Shown here: in pieces, positions 50,637-59,850 of the stretch
Layout: each line of letters begins with the position of its first letter
Numbering within the stretch: the stretch's first letter is position 1
Assembly (NCBI RefSeq): GCF_000174435.1
Contig: NZ_ACJN02000003.1
Span: 760,263-824,262, forward strand
From: Desulfonatronospira thiodismutans ASO3-1
Lineage (GTDB): Bacteria > Desulfobacterota > Desulfovibrionia > Desulfovibrionales > Desulfonatronovibrionaceae
Length of the DNA: 64,000 bases
Direction: 5' to 3'
The notes under the pieces: model-generated
Told to the model about the DNA's origin: nothing
What the model saw: only the letters and a program-made list of their open reading frames with translations
Databases searched by the model: none
Position numbers and translations under genes: made by a program

Positions 50637-52322
50637 ATGAGCGATGAACCCAACAAAATAATCTATTCCATGGTCAAGGTAAGCAAACACTTTGACCGCA
50701 AACCAGTGCTCAAGGACATTTCACTGTCCTATTTCTACGGGGCCAAGATAGGTGTCCTGGGCATGAACGGCTCGGGCAAAAGCTCCCTCATGCGTATCCT
50801 GGCCGGAGTGGACCAGGACTTTGAAGGCGAAACCATTCTGTCCCCGGGATATACTGTCGGTTACCTGGAGCAGGAGCCCCTGGCCAACGAGACCAGGACC
50901 GTGCGTGAAATCGTAGAGGAAGGAGCTGCAGAGGCAGTGGGACTGCTCAAGGAATTCGAGGAAATAAACGCCAGGTTCGCAGAACCTATGAGCGACGACG
51001 AAATGAATGACCTCATCGAGCGCCAGGGACAGGTCCAGGAAAAGCTGGATGCCCTGGACGCCTGGGACCTGGAATCCAGGCTGGACATGGCCATGGACGC
51101 CCTGCGCTGCCCGCCCCCGGAAATGACCCTGGACAAGGTCTCCGGAGGGGAGAAAAGACGTGTGGCCCTGTGCCGCCTGCTGCTCCAGCGCCCGGACATC
51201 CTGCTTCTGGACGAGCCCACCAACCACCTGGACGCGGAAACAGTAGCCTGGCTGGAGCATCACCTGCAACAGTATCCGGGAACCATCATCGCTGTAACCC
51301 ACGACCGCTATTTCCTGGACAACGTGGCCGGCTGGATCCTGGAACTGGACCGGGGCCGGGGCATCCCCTGGAAGGGCAACTACTCCTCCTGGCTGGACCA
51401 GAAAAAGGAACGCCTGCGCAAGGAAGAAAAAGCCGAGAGCCAGCGCCAGAAAACCCTGGAGAGGGAACTGGAATGGATTAAAATGTCCCCCCGGGGCAGA
51501 CAAAGCAAGAGCAAGGCCCGCATCGGGGCCTACGAGCAGATGCTTTCCCAGGACTACCAGAAACAGCACAAGGACCTGGAAATATTTATCCCTCCGGGCC
51601 CGCGCCTGGGACAAAAGGTCATCGAAGCCAACGGGCTGACCAAGGCCTATGATGACCGCCTGCTTATAAACAATCTGGACTTTCTCATCCCCCCCGGGGG
51701 CATTGTAGGCATTATCGGCCCCAACGGAGCGGGCAAGACAACCCTGTTCAGGCTGATCACCGGAGCCGAACATCCGGACAGCGGAAGCATCGAGCTTGGT
51801 CAGTCAGTGCGCCTGGCCCACGTGGACCAGCACCGCGACGACCTTGTACCGGACAAGACAGTGTTCGAGGTCATAAGCGACGGACACGACACTATCAAGA
51901 TGGGCGGGCGGGAGATAAACGCCAGGGCCTATCTGGGAAGGTTCAACATCACCGGTTCTGATCAGCAGAAAAAAGTAGGTTTACTCTCCGGAGGTGAGAG
52001 AAACCGGGTGCAGCTGGCCCGGATGCTCAAGCAGGAGGCCAATGTGCTTCTTCTGGACGAACCCACCAATGATCTGGACGTGAACACCATGCGCGCCCTG
52101 GAGGAAGGACTTCTGAACTTTGCCGGGTGCGTGCTGGTCATAAGCCACGACCGCTGGTTCCTGGACCGCATAGCCACCCATATCATGGCCTTTGAGGGTG
52201 ACAGCCGGGTGGTTTTCTTCGACGGCAACTTCACCGAGTACGAAGCCGACCGCAGAAAAAGGCTGGGCAAAGAATCCGACATCCCCCGCCGTATAAGATA
52301 CAGAAAGCTCACCAGGGATTAA
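50637..52322 (+). CDS. ettA: ABC-F translational throttle ATPase EttA
   Basis: A 561-residue soluble protein with two ABC domains. Walker A motifs are GMNGSGKSS and GPNGAGKTT, signatures SGGEKRR and SGGERNR, and Walker B strands LLLDEPTNHLD and LLLDEPTNDLD. It has no membrane part. The arm insertion and charged linker (KKERLRKEEKAESQRQKTLE) fit EttA, which binds the ribosomal E site and gates elongation at low ATP. AGAGGAAAC precedes the ATG. Confidence 0.94.
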   Translation: MSDEPNKIIYSMVKVSKHFDRKPVLKDISLSYFYGAKIGVLGMNGSGKSSLMRILAGVDQDFEGETILSPGYTVGYLEQEPLANETRTVREIVEEGAAEAVGLLKEFEEINARFAEPMSDDEMNDLIERQGQVQEKLDALDAWDLESRLDMAMDALRCPPPEMTLDKVSGGEKRRVALCRLLLQRPDILLLDEPTNHLDAETVAWLEHHLQQYPGTIIAVTHDRYFLDNVAGWILELDRGRGIPWKGNYSSWLDQKKERLRKEEKAESQRQKTLERELEWIKMSPRGRQSKSKARIGAYEQMLSQDYQKQHKDLEIFIPPGPRLGQKVIEANGLTKAYDDRLLINNLDFLIPPGGIVGIIGPNGAGKTTLFRLITGAEHPDSGSIELGQSVRLAHVDQHRDDLVPDKTVFEVISDGHDTIKMGGREINARAYLGRFNITGSDQQKKVGLLSGGERNRVQLARMLKQEANVLLLDEPTNDLDVNTMRALEEGLLNFAGCVLVISHDRWFLDRIATHIMAFEGDSRVVFFDGNFTEYEADRRKRLGKESDIPRRIRYRKLTRD

Positions 52323-52363
52323 GCCGGACATCACAAAAGACAACTCAAGACCACCAGTATTCA

Positions 52364-53503
52364 ATGCACCAGACTGCATCAGTCGACAACCGGTCCCTGG
52401 ACTACACCCTGAAGGCAGACGCCGAGGGGATACTGCACGCAGTGGTCCGGGGACGCATGGAAGCCGGCAGCATCGGCCCCCTGTGGAAGGAACTGGCCTC
52501 GAAGCTCAAAAAGAACCGGGCCGGACTTGTCCTGGACGTAGAAAAAGTGGACTACATGGACATGTCCGGACAGGCCCTGCTTCTGCATTTCTCCCGCCAG
52601 ATGCAGGACAGAAACCTTTCTGTGGAGGTCAGGGGGCTGCGTCCCGAACTCAGGGAGATCCAGGAAGAGATTGACTGTTTCGATTGCCGTCCCAGGCCCA
52701 TGCAGCGCAAATTATCGGCTCTGGAGGAACTGGGCCGGGCAGCGGTCAACCTGGGTCGGGATACCAGGCAGTTTTTCTCCTTTGTGGGCGAATTCGTGTC
52801 TTCCTTTGCCTACAGCCTGACCCATCCGGGGACCGTGCGCTGGAAGGATGTCCTCTCGCACATGGAAGCAGTGGGCGGCCGGGCGGTTTTTATCATTGCT
52901 CTAATGGGATTTTTAATAGGAGTGATCATCGCCTTTCAAACCGCCATTACCCTGAGGGCATTCGGGGCGGAGATCTTCGTAGCCAAGCTTCTGGGCCTGT
53001 CCATTGTCCGGGAACTGGGCCCCCTGGTCACAAGCATAATCCTGGCCGGGCGGTCCGGATCGGCCTTTGCCGCTGAAATAGGGACCATGAAGACCAACGA
53101 GGAGATAAATGCCCTGCAGACCATGGGTTTAAGCCCAGTGCGTTTCCTGGTGGTACCCAGAATGCTGGCGGCCATGCTGGTCACTCCGCTTCTATGTATT
53201 TTCTTCCTGCTCTTCAGCTTCATCGGCGGGGCCCTGGTCATGCTTTCCATGGATTTCACCCTGACTACTTACATACACCAGCTGAAAACTTCCGTGGGCA
53301 TGACTGATTTTTTGGGCAGCATGGTCAAAGTTTTTGTCTTCAGTATCCTTGTAGCCTGGATAGGCTGCGTGCGGGGACTGCAGACCGGCTCCGGGGCCAG
53401 TGCGGTGGGTCGTTCCACCACCAGCGCCGTGGTCAGCGCCATAGTCCTGATAATCCTGGCCGACGGCATCTTTGCGGTTGTCTATTACATGCTGGGGATA
53501 TAA
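52364..53503 (+). CDS. mlaE: MlaE-family lipid ABC transporter permease with N-terminal STAS domain
   Basis: A 379-residue fusion: a STAS-like domain (about 1-100; LVLDVEKVDYMDMSGQALLL), normally the separate MlaB protein, followed by the five-helix MlaE permease (about 130-378; AFQTAITLRAFGAEIFVAKL, LAGRSGSAFAAEIGTMK). It moves phospholipids across or from the inner membrane with MlaF and MlaD. A MITE copy now separates it from mlaF. Confidence 0.92.
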   Translation: MHQTASVDNRSLDYTLKADAEGILHAVVRGRMEAGSIGPLWKELASKLKKNRAGLVLDVEKVDYMDMSGQALLLHFSRQMQDRNLSVEVRGLRPELREIQEEIDCFDCRPRPMQRKLSALEELGRAAVNLGRDTRQFFSFVGEFVSSFAYSLTHPGTVRWKDVLSHMEAVGGRAVFIIALMGFLIGVIIAFQTAITLRAFGAEIFVAKLLGLSIVRELGPLVTSIILAGRSGSAFAAEIGTMKTNEEINALQTMGLSPVRFLVVPRMLAAMLVTPLLCIFFLLFSFIGGALVMLSMDFTLTTYIHQLKTSVGMTDFLGSMVKVFVFSILVAWIGCVRGLQTGSGASAVGRSTTSAVVSAIVLIILADGIFAVVYYMLGI

Positions 53504-53520
53504 AATAATCGGCAAAAAGA

Positions 53521-53718
53521 CAGGGTCCGGGGGTTCGGCAAACTGGGCGTAAACTGTCTGAGCGACGTAGGCAGCGTTAATCAAAACCGTTAAACAACGA
53601 AATTAATTCAAAGTATGTAATAGAAAATTTTCCAGTTGATAAAAACTTGTAGAGGTTTTGATTTACGCTGCCTTGGAGCGAGTTTTTACGTCCTGTTTGC
53701 CGAATCCCCGGACCACTG
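53521..53718. mobile_element. 198-bp MITE-like element, copy 2
   Basis: Same length and orientation as copy 1 at 50379, with clear but imperfect identity. It lies inside the mla operon, 17 bases after mlaE and ending 17 bases before the mlaF start codon, so its RNA hairpin directly precedes mlaF. Confidence 0.88.
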
Positions 53719-53735
53719 GAGCATATACAAATATT

Positions 53736-54518
53736 ATGGTGAACAGTTATAATGTGCCATCACCCACTGAGCACCCGGTATGCGTGCGCAACCTGTATAT
53801 GGGTTTTCCGGGAGAGACCCTCCTGGAGAATGTTTCCTTTGATGTATACACCGGGGAAATTTTTGTCATCCTGGGTGGCTCAGGCAGCGGCAAGAGCACC
53901 CTGCTAAAACACCTGATAGGACTTTATTCTCCCCTGGACGGGGAAATCTTTGTCCACGGCCGCAACCTCACCCGGGCCACGCCCACTGAAAAAACGCAGA
54001 TCATGAACAGCATAGGCATCAGCTACCAGAGCGGGGCACTGTTCGGCTCCATGACCCTGCTGGAAAACGTGCGCCTGCCCCTGGAGGAATTCACGGACAT
54101 GCCCCTGGAGGCCATGAATCTCGTCTGTCGCCTGAAGCTCTTCCAGGTTGGCCTGGAAGGATACGAAAAACACATGCCCTCGGAAATAAGCGGCGGAATG
54201 CAGAAAAGAGCAGCCATAGCCCGGGCCATGGCCCTGGACCCGTCCATACTTTTCCTGGACGAACCATCAGCCGGACTGGACCCTCTGACCTCGCTGGATC
54301 TGGATGAGCTTATCCTGAGTATAGCCCGGACCCTGAAAATTACCTTTGTCATCGTCACTCACGAACTGGACAGCATCTTCAAGATCGCCGACCGCATGAT
54401 CATCCTGGATAAGCGCAATAAAAACCTTGCAGCCCAGGGCAGCCCCCTGGAGCTGAGCCGCACCCATACGGACCCCTGGGTGCGCTCATTTCTTAAACGG
54501 GAGAAAATCGCCCAATGA
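53736..54518 (+). CDS. mlaF: MlaF-family lipid ABC transporter ATPase
   Basis: A 260-residue ABC ATPase with Walker A GGSGSGKST, signature ISGGMQKRAA and Walker B ILFLDEPSAGLDP, of the Mla type. An in-frame ATG at 53658 lies in the MITE and adds non-homologous residues; the ATG at 53736 is preferred although no ribosome site is visible after the MITE. The stop overlaps mlaD (ATGA). Confidence 0.92.
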   Translation: MVNSYNVPSPTEHPVCVRNLYMGFPGETLLENVSFDVYTGEIFVILGGSGSGKSTLLKHLIGLYSPLDGEIFVHGRNLTRATPTEKTQIMNSIGISYQSGALFGSMTLLENVRLPLEEFTDMPLEAMNLVCRLKLFQVGLEGYEKHMPSEISGGMQKRAAIARAMALDPSILFLDEPSAGLDPLTSLDLDELILSIARTLKITFVIVTHELDSIFKIADRMIILDKRNKNLAAQGSPLELSRTHTDPWVRSFLKREKIAQ

Positions 54519-55639
54519 GTACCCAGCCCAACTATTACACCATAGGCATCTTCGTAAGCATAGGCCTGGCCCTTTTTCTGGGGGCCCTGACCGTGCTGGG
54601 AACCGGTGCCCTGTGGAGAGAAACAGTAACCGTTGAGACTTACCTGGATGAATCCGTCCAGGGCATTGACAGAGGCTCCCAGGTCAAAATGCGCGGAGTT
54701 ACCGTGGGCCGGGTGGACGAGATAACCTTTGCCGGACTCAAGTATCCCGGGTCCGTGGATCCCGGAGACCGCTACGTCCTCCTGAAAATCAGCCTGGAGC
54801 TGGACGAATTCGGGGTGCCGGACCAGGAAGCCTTTGAGAGGTTTCTGGAGCAGGAAATTCAGAAGGGGCTCAGGATCAGGCTGTTGCCCATGGGCATAAC
54901 CGGTGCAGCCTATCTGGAGATGGACTACGTGGACCCTGCGCGCCATCCCCCTCTGCCCGTAAGCTGGGAACCCAGGAATCCTTATGTGCCCTCTGCTCCC
55001 GGCACATTCGCCCGCCTGGAGGAGACCTTTGAGTCCCTGGGCAACACCATGGCCAAGATAGAAGAAATGGATATTCAAAAGACTCTGAACCACCTGGACC
55101 ATCTTATCCAGAGCCTGGACAAGAGCGTGCAGTCCTTTGACCTGGCCGGCATATCCGCCAGGGCGGAGGTCTTTATTGAGGAGTTAAGGGAAACCAACCG
55201 TAAAATATCCGGGCTCATCGGACCACTGGAGGACCCGGAGGAAAAGCGGACCGATCTGCATGCAGTGCTCAAGGATTCCAGACAAATCCTGCAGAAGGTG
55301 GATAAAGGCCTGGACCGGTTGCAGATAGACAAGGAAGGGGGGGCTGCGGATCAGATAGCCCGGACCCTGGACAACCTGCACCAGGCCTCAAAGACTCTGC
55401 CCGAAACCATGGACAGCATAGACGTCACCGCTGCCAGCCTCAAGGAGAGCAGCAAGAGCGTGGAGCGCCTGAGCAGCAGAAGCTACACCATGCTCAGGTC
55501 CCAGAACGAGGAACTGCGAAGACTTCTGCAGAACATGCAGATCATCAGCGAAAACCTCCTGGATTTAAGCCAGGATGCCAGAAAATATCCCTCATATATC
55601 TTTTTTGGAGATAAACCCCTGGAGAGCGAGATAAAATGA
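54515..55639 (+). CDS. mlaD: MlaD-family periplasmic lipid-binding protein (MCE domain)
   Basis: A 374-residue protein with one N-terminal helix (about 8-28) and an MCE domain (about 37-140; YLDESVQGIDRGSQVKMRGVTVGRVDEI). A long helical C-terminal part (about 170-350) is larger than in E. coli MlaD and resembles PqiB/YebT-like or 'long MCE' forms that span the periplasm. It overlaps genes on both sides. Confidence 0.9.
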   Translation: MSTQPNYYTIGIFVSIGLALFLGALTVLGTGALWRETVTVETYLDESVQGIDRGSQVKMRGVTVGRVDEITFAGLKYPGSVDPGDRYVLLKISLELDEFGVPDQEAFERFLEQEIQKGLRIRLLPMGITGAAYLEMDYVDPARHPPLPVSWEPRNPYVPSAPGTFARLEETFESLGNTMAKIEEMDIQKTLNHLDHLIQSLDKSVQSFDLAGISARAEVFIEELRETNRKISGLIGPLEDPEEKRTDLHAVLKDSRQILQKVDKGLDRLQIDKEGGAADQIARTLDNLHQASKTLPETMDSIDVTAASLKESSKSVERLSSRSYTMLRSQNEELRRLLQNMQIISENLLDLSQDARKYPSYIFFGDKPLESEIK

Positions 55640-56391
55640 TGACCAACAGCCAGAAACTCCTGCTCTGCCTGCTGTGCCTGCTTCTGCTGGCCATAGCGGC
55701 CTGCGCCCCCAAAAAGAAGCCGCCGGAAAGAAACTTTTTTGTCCTGGAAACAAAAAGACAGGCAGGCGAAACCTGGGATGAGCCCAGAGGAATACTCAGC
55801 GTTCGCGGCTTCGATGTCTCCCCGGGCTTTAGGGGCAAGGAGATTGTCTACAGAACAGAGCGCGGCCGGAGCCAGTCCGACTTCTACAACCAGTACTTCA
55901 TTTCCCCGGGGCCCATGCTCACAGACGTGAGCAGGCAGTGGCTGGATGACTCGGGCATGTTCGAAGCAGTCATATCCATGGGCAGCCACAAGGAAGCGGA
56001 CTATATCCTGGAAGGATCAGTGACCTCGCTTTACGGGGATTTCCAGGAAGGGGATGAGCCGGCATCCGTTCTGCGCATGCAGTTTCTGCTCCTTGAGGAT
56101 GACCGGCTGGATTACCACATGCTCATGCACCGCACATATAAAGAACGGGTCACCCTGACCGGTTCGGGAGCAGAGCACGTGGTCCAGGGTCTAAACAAGG
56201 CCTTGACCAGGATACTCACCAGGCTGGAAAAGGATATGGCCGCGGCCATGGAAAACAGACGGCAATCCCGGCATCCAGGGGGCTTTTTTCTCAAAAATGC
56301 CCCGGTTGGTTTGCCTCTCCTGGATATCGGTGATGAAGAGCTGTCTTTCTATAGCTGGATGATTAAAACGAGCAGTACGATACAGAACTGA
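55636..56391 (+). CDS. ABC-type transport auxiliary lipoprotein
   Basis: A 251-residue lipoprotein (lipobox IAAC, near residue 16) of the PF03886-type family (PqiC/LptE-like 'membrane integrity' lipoproteins) that accompanies MCE operons. Stretches: YFISPGPMLTDVSRQWLDDSGMF and YILEGSVTSLYGDF. It is probably the outer-membrane end of the MlaEFD lipid path. It overlaps the mlaD stop by four bases. Confidence 0.85.
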   Translation: MMTNSQKLLLCLLCLLLLAIAACAPKKKPPERNFFVLETKRQAGETWDEPRGILSVRGFDVSPGFRGKEIVYRTERGRSQSDFYNQYFISPGPMLTDVSRQWLDDSGMFEAVISMGSHKEADYILEGSVTSLYGDFQEGDEPASVLRMQFLLLEDDRLDYHMLMHRTYKERVTLTGSGAEHVVQGLNKALTRILTRLEKDMAAAMENRRQSRHPGGFFLKNAPVGLPLLDIGDEELSFYSWMIKTSSTIQN

Positions 56392-56396
56392 AGGCT

Positions 56397-56708
56397 CTAA
56401 TGCTGTGCTTCTTCAGGATGCAGGTCTACCAGGGAGATGTCCAGTCTTTTTCCCAGGACAAGCGCAGCCTTGTTGATGGTATGCAGGGTAATGTTGGAGG
56501 ATTCATCGCTTAGCAAGCGTTCCAGGCTGGATCTGCTGGTACCCATTTTCCGGGCCAGCTCCGCTTTTTTAATGTTTTCTTTGTCCATGAGTACTCTGAT
56601 CTGGTGCGAAATTGTCTTTTTCAGAGCCATGAGCTGAACTTCTTCGTAGATGCCTTCTTCCTGCAGGAATTGATCGAATGGTTGGCCCATATGTTTTGAG
56701 GCAGTCAT
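56397..56708 (-). CDS. XRE-family antitoxin (HigA-like)
   Basis: A 103-residue protein with a helix-turn-helix (NIKKAELARKMGTSRSSLERLL) and the ending NKAALVLGKRLDISLVDL. It directly follows the toxin gene, so it would autoregulate the pair through the dyad at 57071. It converges on the lipoprotein gene, five bases away. Confidence 0.85.
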   Translation of the reverse strand: MTASKHMGQPFDQFLQEEGIYEEVQLMALKKTISHQIRVLMDKENIKKAELARKMGTSRSSLERLLSDESSNITLHTINKAALVLGKRLDISLVDLHPEEAQH

Positions 56709-57059
56709 TTATATTTCCTCCATCTCTTTTTTTCGTTTTTTAGCCAGGTCAAGTTCCTGTCTGGGAGTCTTGCGGGTTTTTTTGATAAATCCGTGCAAAA
56801 GCACCATCTGTTCCTCTTTGATAAAGAAAAGAACTCTGGCGGTTCTGCCGCCGGTCATGCGGCTGCGCACTTCAAATATGCCGTCTTCCAGGGATTTGCA
56901 CTGTGAAGGGCCTGCTGGCCAGTTAAATTCCAGGTTGGCTATGTCTGACCCGATCTCTATCTTGTCCTGCTTGTTCAGGGACAGCAACCACTCTCTTACC
57001 GGCATTGAGCCGGAGGTTGTGGCATAGAACCTGGCAACAAGAACCTTTTGTCTTGGCAT
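56709..57059 (-). CDS. RelE/HigB-type toxin (phage-derived Gp49-like)
   Basis: A 116-residue protein with the Gp49-like pattern ATTSGSMPVREWL, IFEVRSRMTGGRTARVLFFI and LLHGFIKKTRKTPRQELDLAKKR. Such proteins are ribosome-dependent mRNA endonucleases paired with a HigA antitoxin, here at 56397 immediately downstream. GAGGTAG precedes the ATG. Confidence 0.87.
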   Translation of the reverse strand: MPRQKVLVARFYATTSGSMPVREWLLSLNKQDKIEIGSDIANLEFNWPAGPSQCKSLEDGIFEVRSRMTGGRTARVLFFIKEEQMVLLHGFIKKTRKTPRQELDLAKKRKKEMEEI

Positions 57060-57070
57060 ACCTACCTCAT

Positions 57071-57086
57071 GTACCGTTTAAGGTAC
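57071..57086. promoter_or_regulatory. Probable operator of the HigBA-like pair
   Basis: GTACC and GGTAC flank GTTTAA, 11 bases upstream of the toxin start. This is a typical position for antitoxin autorepression. Confidence 0.55.
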
Positions 57087-57170
57087 TTCAGGTCAACATA
57101 AGGTTTTTGCATTTTTTGCTAGATTCCCGGCATCCATACATGTACTGATCTGCCATCAAGGCTCTATGCC

Positions 57171-57758
57171 TTAGCTGTTCATCATCCTTTTGACTATATT
57201 TCTGCCTACCAGCCAGAATACGAAGAGGATGACCGCACCTAAGCATATGGCCGCGTATAGTCCGAGCAGTTTGTTTATAGCCTCAGCATGCATCCAGAAG
57301 AAATAAAAGGCATACCCTACAAATACATTCCAGACAAACGTACCCATGAAAGTGTAGATCAGAAAACGCCTGAAAGGCATGCGAATGATTCCAGGCGGGA
57401 CTGACACCAGGCTCCTGATGGTGGGGGCCATGCGACCGAAAAAAACCACCCAGTGCCCCTTTCTTTCAAAAAAATCAAATACCTGTTCCAGATCGTCAAC
57501 TTTAACCAGGTAATACCGCTGCGCTCTCCCAGCCAGATAAAAAAGTCTCTCCCGGCCCAGGAGCATGGACAGAAAATATATGCATACAGAACCGATGCTT
57601 CCCCCGATACTCACCAGCACTATGATCAAAAATACTGTCAGCAGGGGCTGATCCGCCATGGCCGCGGTAACAAAGAGCACGGCTTCCGGGGCCAGAAACA
57701 GGCTGGATATGAAGATTAGCCAGTAGTTCTGGCCAAAGGCGGCTATGGCTTCTTCCAT
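57171..57758 (-). CDS. DedA-family membrane protein
   Basis: A 195-residue protein with four or five hydrophobic segments and the DedA pattern: APEAVLFVTAA, GGSIGSVCIYFL, FFERKGHWVVFFGRMAPTIRSLVSVPPGIIRMP. DedA proteins act as lipid scramblases or undecaprenyl-phosphate translocases. It lies 12 bases after uppP, which fits a shared role in recycling the undecaprenyl carrier. Confidence 0.9.
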   Translation of the reverse strand: MEEAIAAFGQNYWLIFISSLFLAPEAVLFVTAAMADQPLLTVFLIIVLVSIGGSIGSVCIYFLSMLLGRERLFYLAGRAQRYYLVKVDDLEQVFDFFERKGHWVVFFGRMAPTIRSLVSVPPGIIRMPFRRFLIYTFMGTFVWNVFVGYAFYFFWMHAEAINKLLGLYAAICLGAVILFVFWLVGRNIVKRMMNS

Positions 57759-57770
57759 ATTTGCAAAACC

Positions 57771-58634
57771 CTAAATGGACAGATCCAGCAGACCGGAGAG
57801 GATGGCTGCAGCCAGAAGCCAGACATAAAAAGAAAACACCTTGAGCCTGGCCTTGTACAGGAAATAGACCACCAGCTTCAGGGAAACTATCCCCACCAGA
57901 GCGGCCACCACAAACCCCATAATCAGAGCAGCCGGGCTCACTTCTCCCAGCCCGCCCAGTCTGAACACTTCCACCCCCTGCAGAAGAGTTGCCGCACATA
58001 TGGTGGGAATGGCCAGGAAAAAGCTGTACTCTGCTGCCCAGCGCCTCTTGAGCCCGGTGAAGAGGGCAAAGACAATGGTCATGGCGCTGCGGGAAAGACC
58101 GGGCATCAGGGCCATACCCTGGGCCAGGCCGATGACCCCGGCCACTCCAGCGTTGATCTTTTTAAGGCCCCTTCGCCTGGGCTTCAGACGGTCAGTCCAC
58201 CACAGCAGAGCCCCGGTGAGAATCAGGGTCACCCCGACCATATACGGGGTTGCGAATATATGCTCAAAGGCGGCCTTGAAGGAAAGACCCAGCACTCCGG
58301 TGCACAGAACGGAAAACATGCCCAGAAGAAAAAGGCGGGGATAAAGAATGGAATTCTCCCGGCCCCCTTTTTTGGCCCAGGCAAATGACTGCTGCACGCA
58401 TCTGACGCAGAATACCTTCAGGCTGGACCAGAAAACCACAACAATGGAAACCAGGGTGCCCACATGCACCACCAGGTCAAAGAGAATCATCTCTGGTGAG
58501 TCCGGCGGGGGCAGCGGATGGTCGTGGCGGATGAGCCAGTGCTGGGCAAGTACCAGGTGGGCCGTGGAACTAACCGGCAAAAACATGAATATGCCCTGTA
58601 TGACTCCAAGCAGTGCGGCAACAAAAAGGGTCAT
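57771..58634 (-). CDS. uppP: Undecaprenyl-diphosphatase UppP (BacA)
   Basis: A 287-residue membrane phosphatase that makes undecaprenyl phosphate for cell-wall synthesis. The motif near the N-terminus is FLPVSSTAHLVL (usual form FLPISSTGHL) and the active-site loop is MPGLSRSAMTIVFAL, with Ala in place of the usual second Gly. Its start overlaps the cbiD stop (ATGA), so it is in one operon with cbiD and DedA. Confidence 0.92.
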   Translation of the reverse strand: MTLFVAALLGVIQGIFMFLPVSSTAHLVLAQHWLIRHDHPLPPPDSPEMILFDLVVHVGTLVSIVVVFWSSLKVFCVRCVQQSFAWAKKGGRENSILYPRLFLLGMFSVLCTGVLGLSFKAAFEHIFATPYMVGVTLILTGALLWWTDRLKPRRRGLKKINAGVAGVIGLAQGMALMPGLSRSAMTIVFALFTGLKRRWAAEYSFFLAIPTICAATLLQGVEVFRLGGLGEVSPAALIMGFVVAALVGIVSLKLVVYFLYKARLKVFSFYVWLLAAAILSGLLDLSI

Positions 58635-59809
58635 GCCATCTCCCGGGTACTTATCTGCTTCAGTGCGCCGCTGCTGTCTGCTGTCACCCGGCCTTCAAAA
58701 TCCAGAAGCACCGCCCGCACATTTATCCCCCCGCCGGCAAAGGCCCGGGCCTGCTCTGCCATTAACTGCACAACCCTTTCAAAAATTTCCGGGCATTCAT
58801 CCTGGAGCATAAAAAAAGCCTCTCTCGCTGTATTGGCACCGGCCACCCTTTGGGACAATTCTGCAGCACTGCATATCTCCAGCACCATCCGGCCAAGATC
58901 TTCCAGGGCCAGGCGCGATCTGGCCGCATGGGTATGGGGCGCGCCCTGGGCCATCTTCACCGCCTTGCCGAAAAATACCACCAGGATGGCTTCTTTGTGT
59001 CCTTTACGTGCGGCCCGCTTCATGCTTTCTGCAAAATAATCCCCGATCTGGACAAAGCCTTCCTCTGCCAGTTCCGGAAAAATTTCCTGGGCAAAGCGCT
59101 CCGACCTTCGGCCCGTGGTGCACACCACCCTGTCCAGACCGCAGGCCCGGGCCACCGAAAGAGCTGAATCAATGGTGGCTATGTAGGCTGCATGAGACAT
59201 GGGCCGGACCACACCGGTGGTGCCCAGGATGGAAATGCCGCCTGTTATGCCCAGCCTGTGATTAAGGGTCCTTCTGGCAATTTCTTCACCCCGGGGTACA
59301 AACACCTCCACCTGCAGGCCATGTTGAACACCCGTCTCTTGAAGCACTTTCTCCAGGTTCTCCCGGATCATGTGCCTGGGGCCAGGATTGATGGCCGGCT
59401 CCCCCGGCGCAAGCTCCAGGCCGGGCTTGGTGATGTGCCCGACTCCCTCACCGGCGCAGATGGATATTTCATCGGTGTTTTCCAGCCTGCTTACCCTGGC
59501 CCCAATCTCGGCTTTGTTGGTCACGTCGGGGTCATCCCCTGCATCCTTTATCACCGAGCACCAGGCAAAGTCTTTGCAGTCTATCCCGCAGGCATGTACC
59601 GGGATTTCCAGATCATCCCCGGTAATAAGCCGCACCCGGACCTGCCCTGGACATGTACCCTGCAGCAGAAGACCTGCCGCAGCCATAGTCGAAGCTGCAG
59701 CAGCCGTGCCCGTGGTGAATCCGCTTCGCAGACGGCGCGCTTTCTTTCTACTCATGGTTTTCCGGCAGATGGTGAACCGCTGATACTCATAGGCCGGCAA
59801 GTCCTGCAT
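58631..59809 (-). CDS. cbiD: Cobalt-precorrin-5B C1-methyltransferase CbiD
   Basis: A protein of up to 392 residues that methylates C1 of the contracted ring in the anaerobic cobalamin path. The family opening is LRSGFTTGTAAAASTMAAA; further stretches are GEGVGHITKPGLELAPGEPAINP and GGISILGTTGVVRPMSHAAYIATI. The ATG at 59809 has no purine-rich site; the internal ATG at 59755 (start MSRKKARRLRSGF) is equally plausible. It lies 41 bases after cbiC. Confidence 0.93.
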   Translation of the reverse strand: MQDLPAYEYQRFTICRKTMSRKKARRLRSGFTTGTAAAASTMAAAGLLLQGTCPGQVRVRLITGDDLEIPVHACGIDCKDFAWCSVIKDAGDDPDVTNKAEIGARVSRLENTDEISICAGEGVGHITKPGLELAPGEPAINPGPRHMIRENLEKVLQETGVQHGLQVEVFVPRGEEIARRTLNHRLGITGGISILGTTGVVRPMSHAAYIATIDSALSVARACGLDRVVCTTGRRSERFAQEIFPELAEEGFVQIGDYFAESMKRAARKGHKEAILVVFFGKAVKMAQGAPHTHAARSRLALEDLGRMVLEICSAAELSQRVAGANTAREAFFMLQDECPEIFERVVQLMAEQARAFAGGGINVRAVLLDFEGRVTADSSGALKQISTREMA

Positions 59810-59850
59810 GAAGGAGGCAAAAAAATCCAGACCACTTCTTAAACTCGAAA

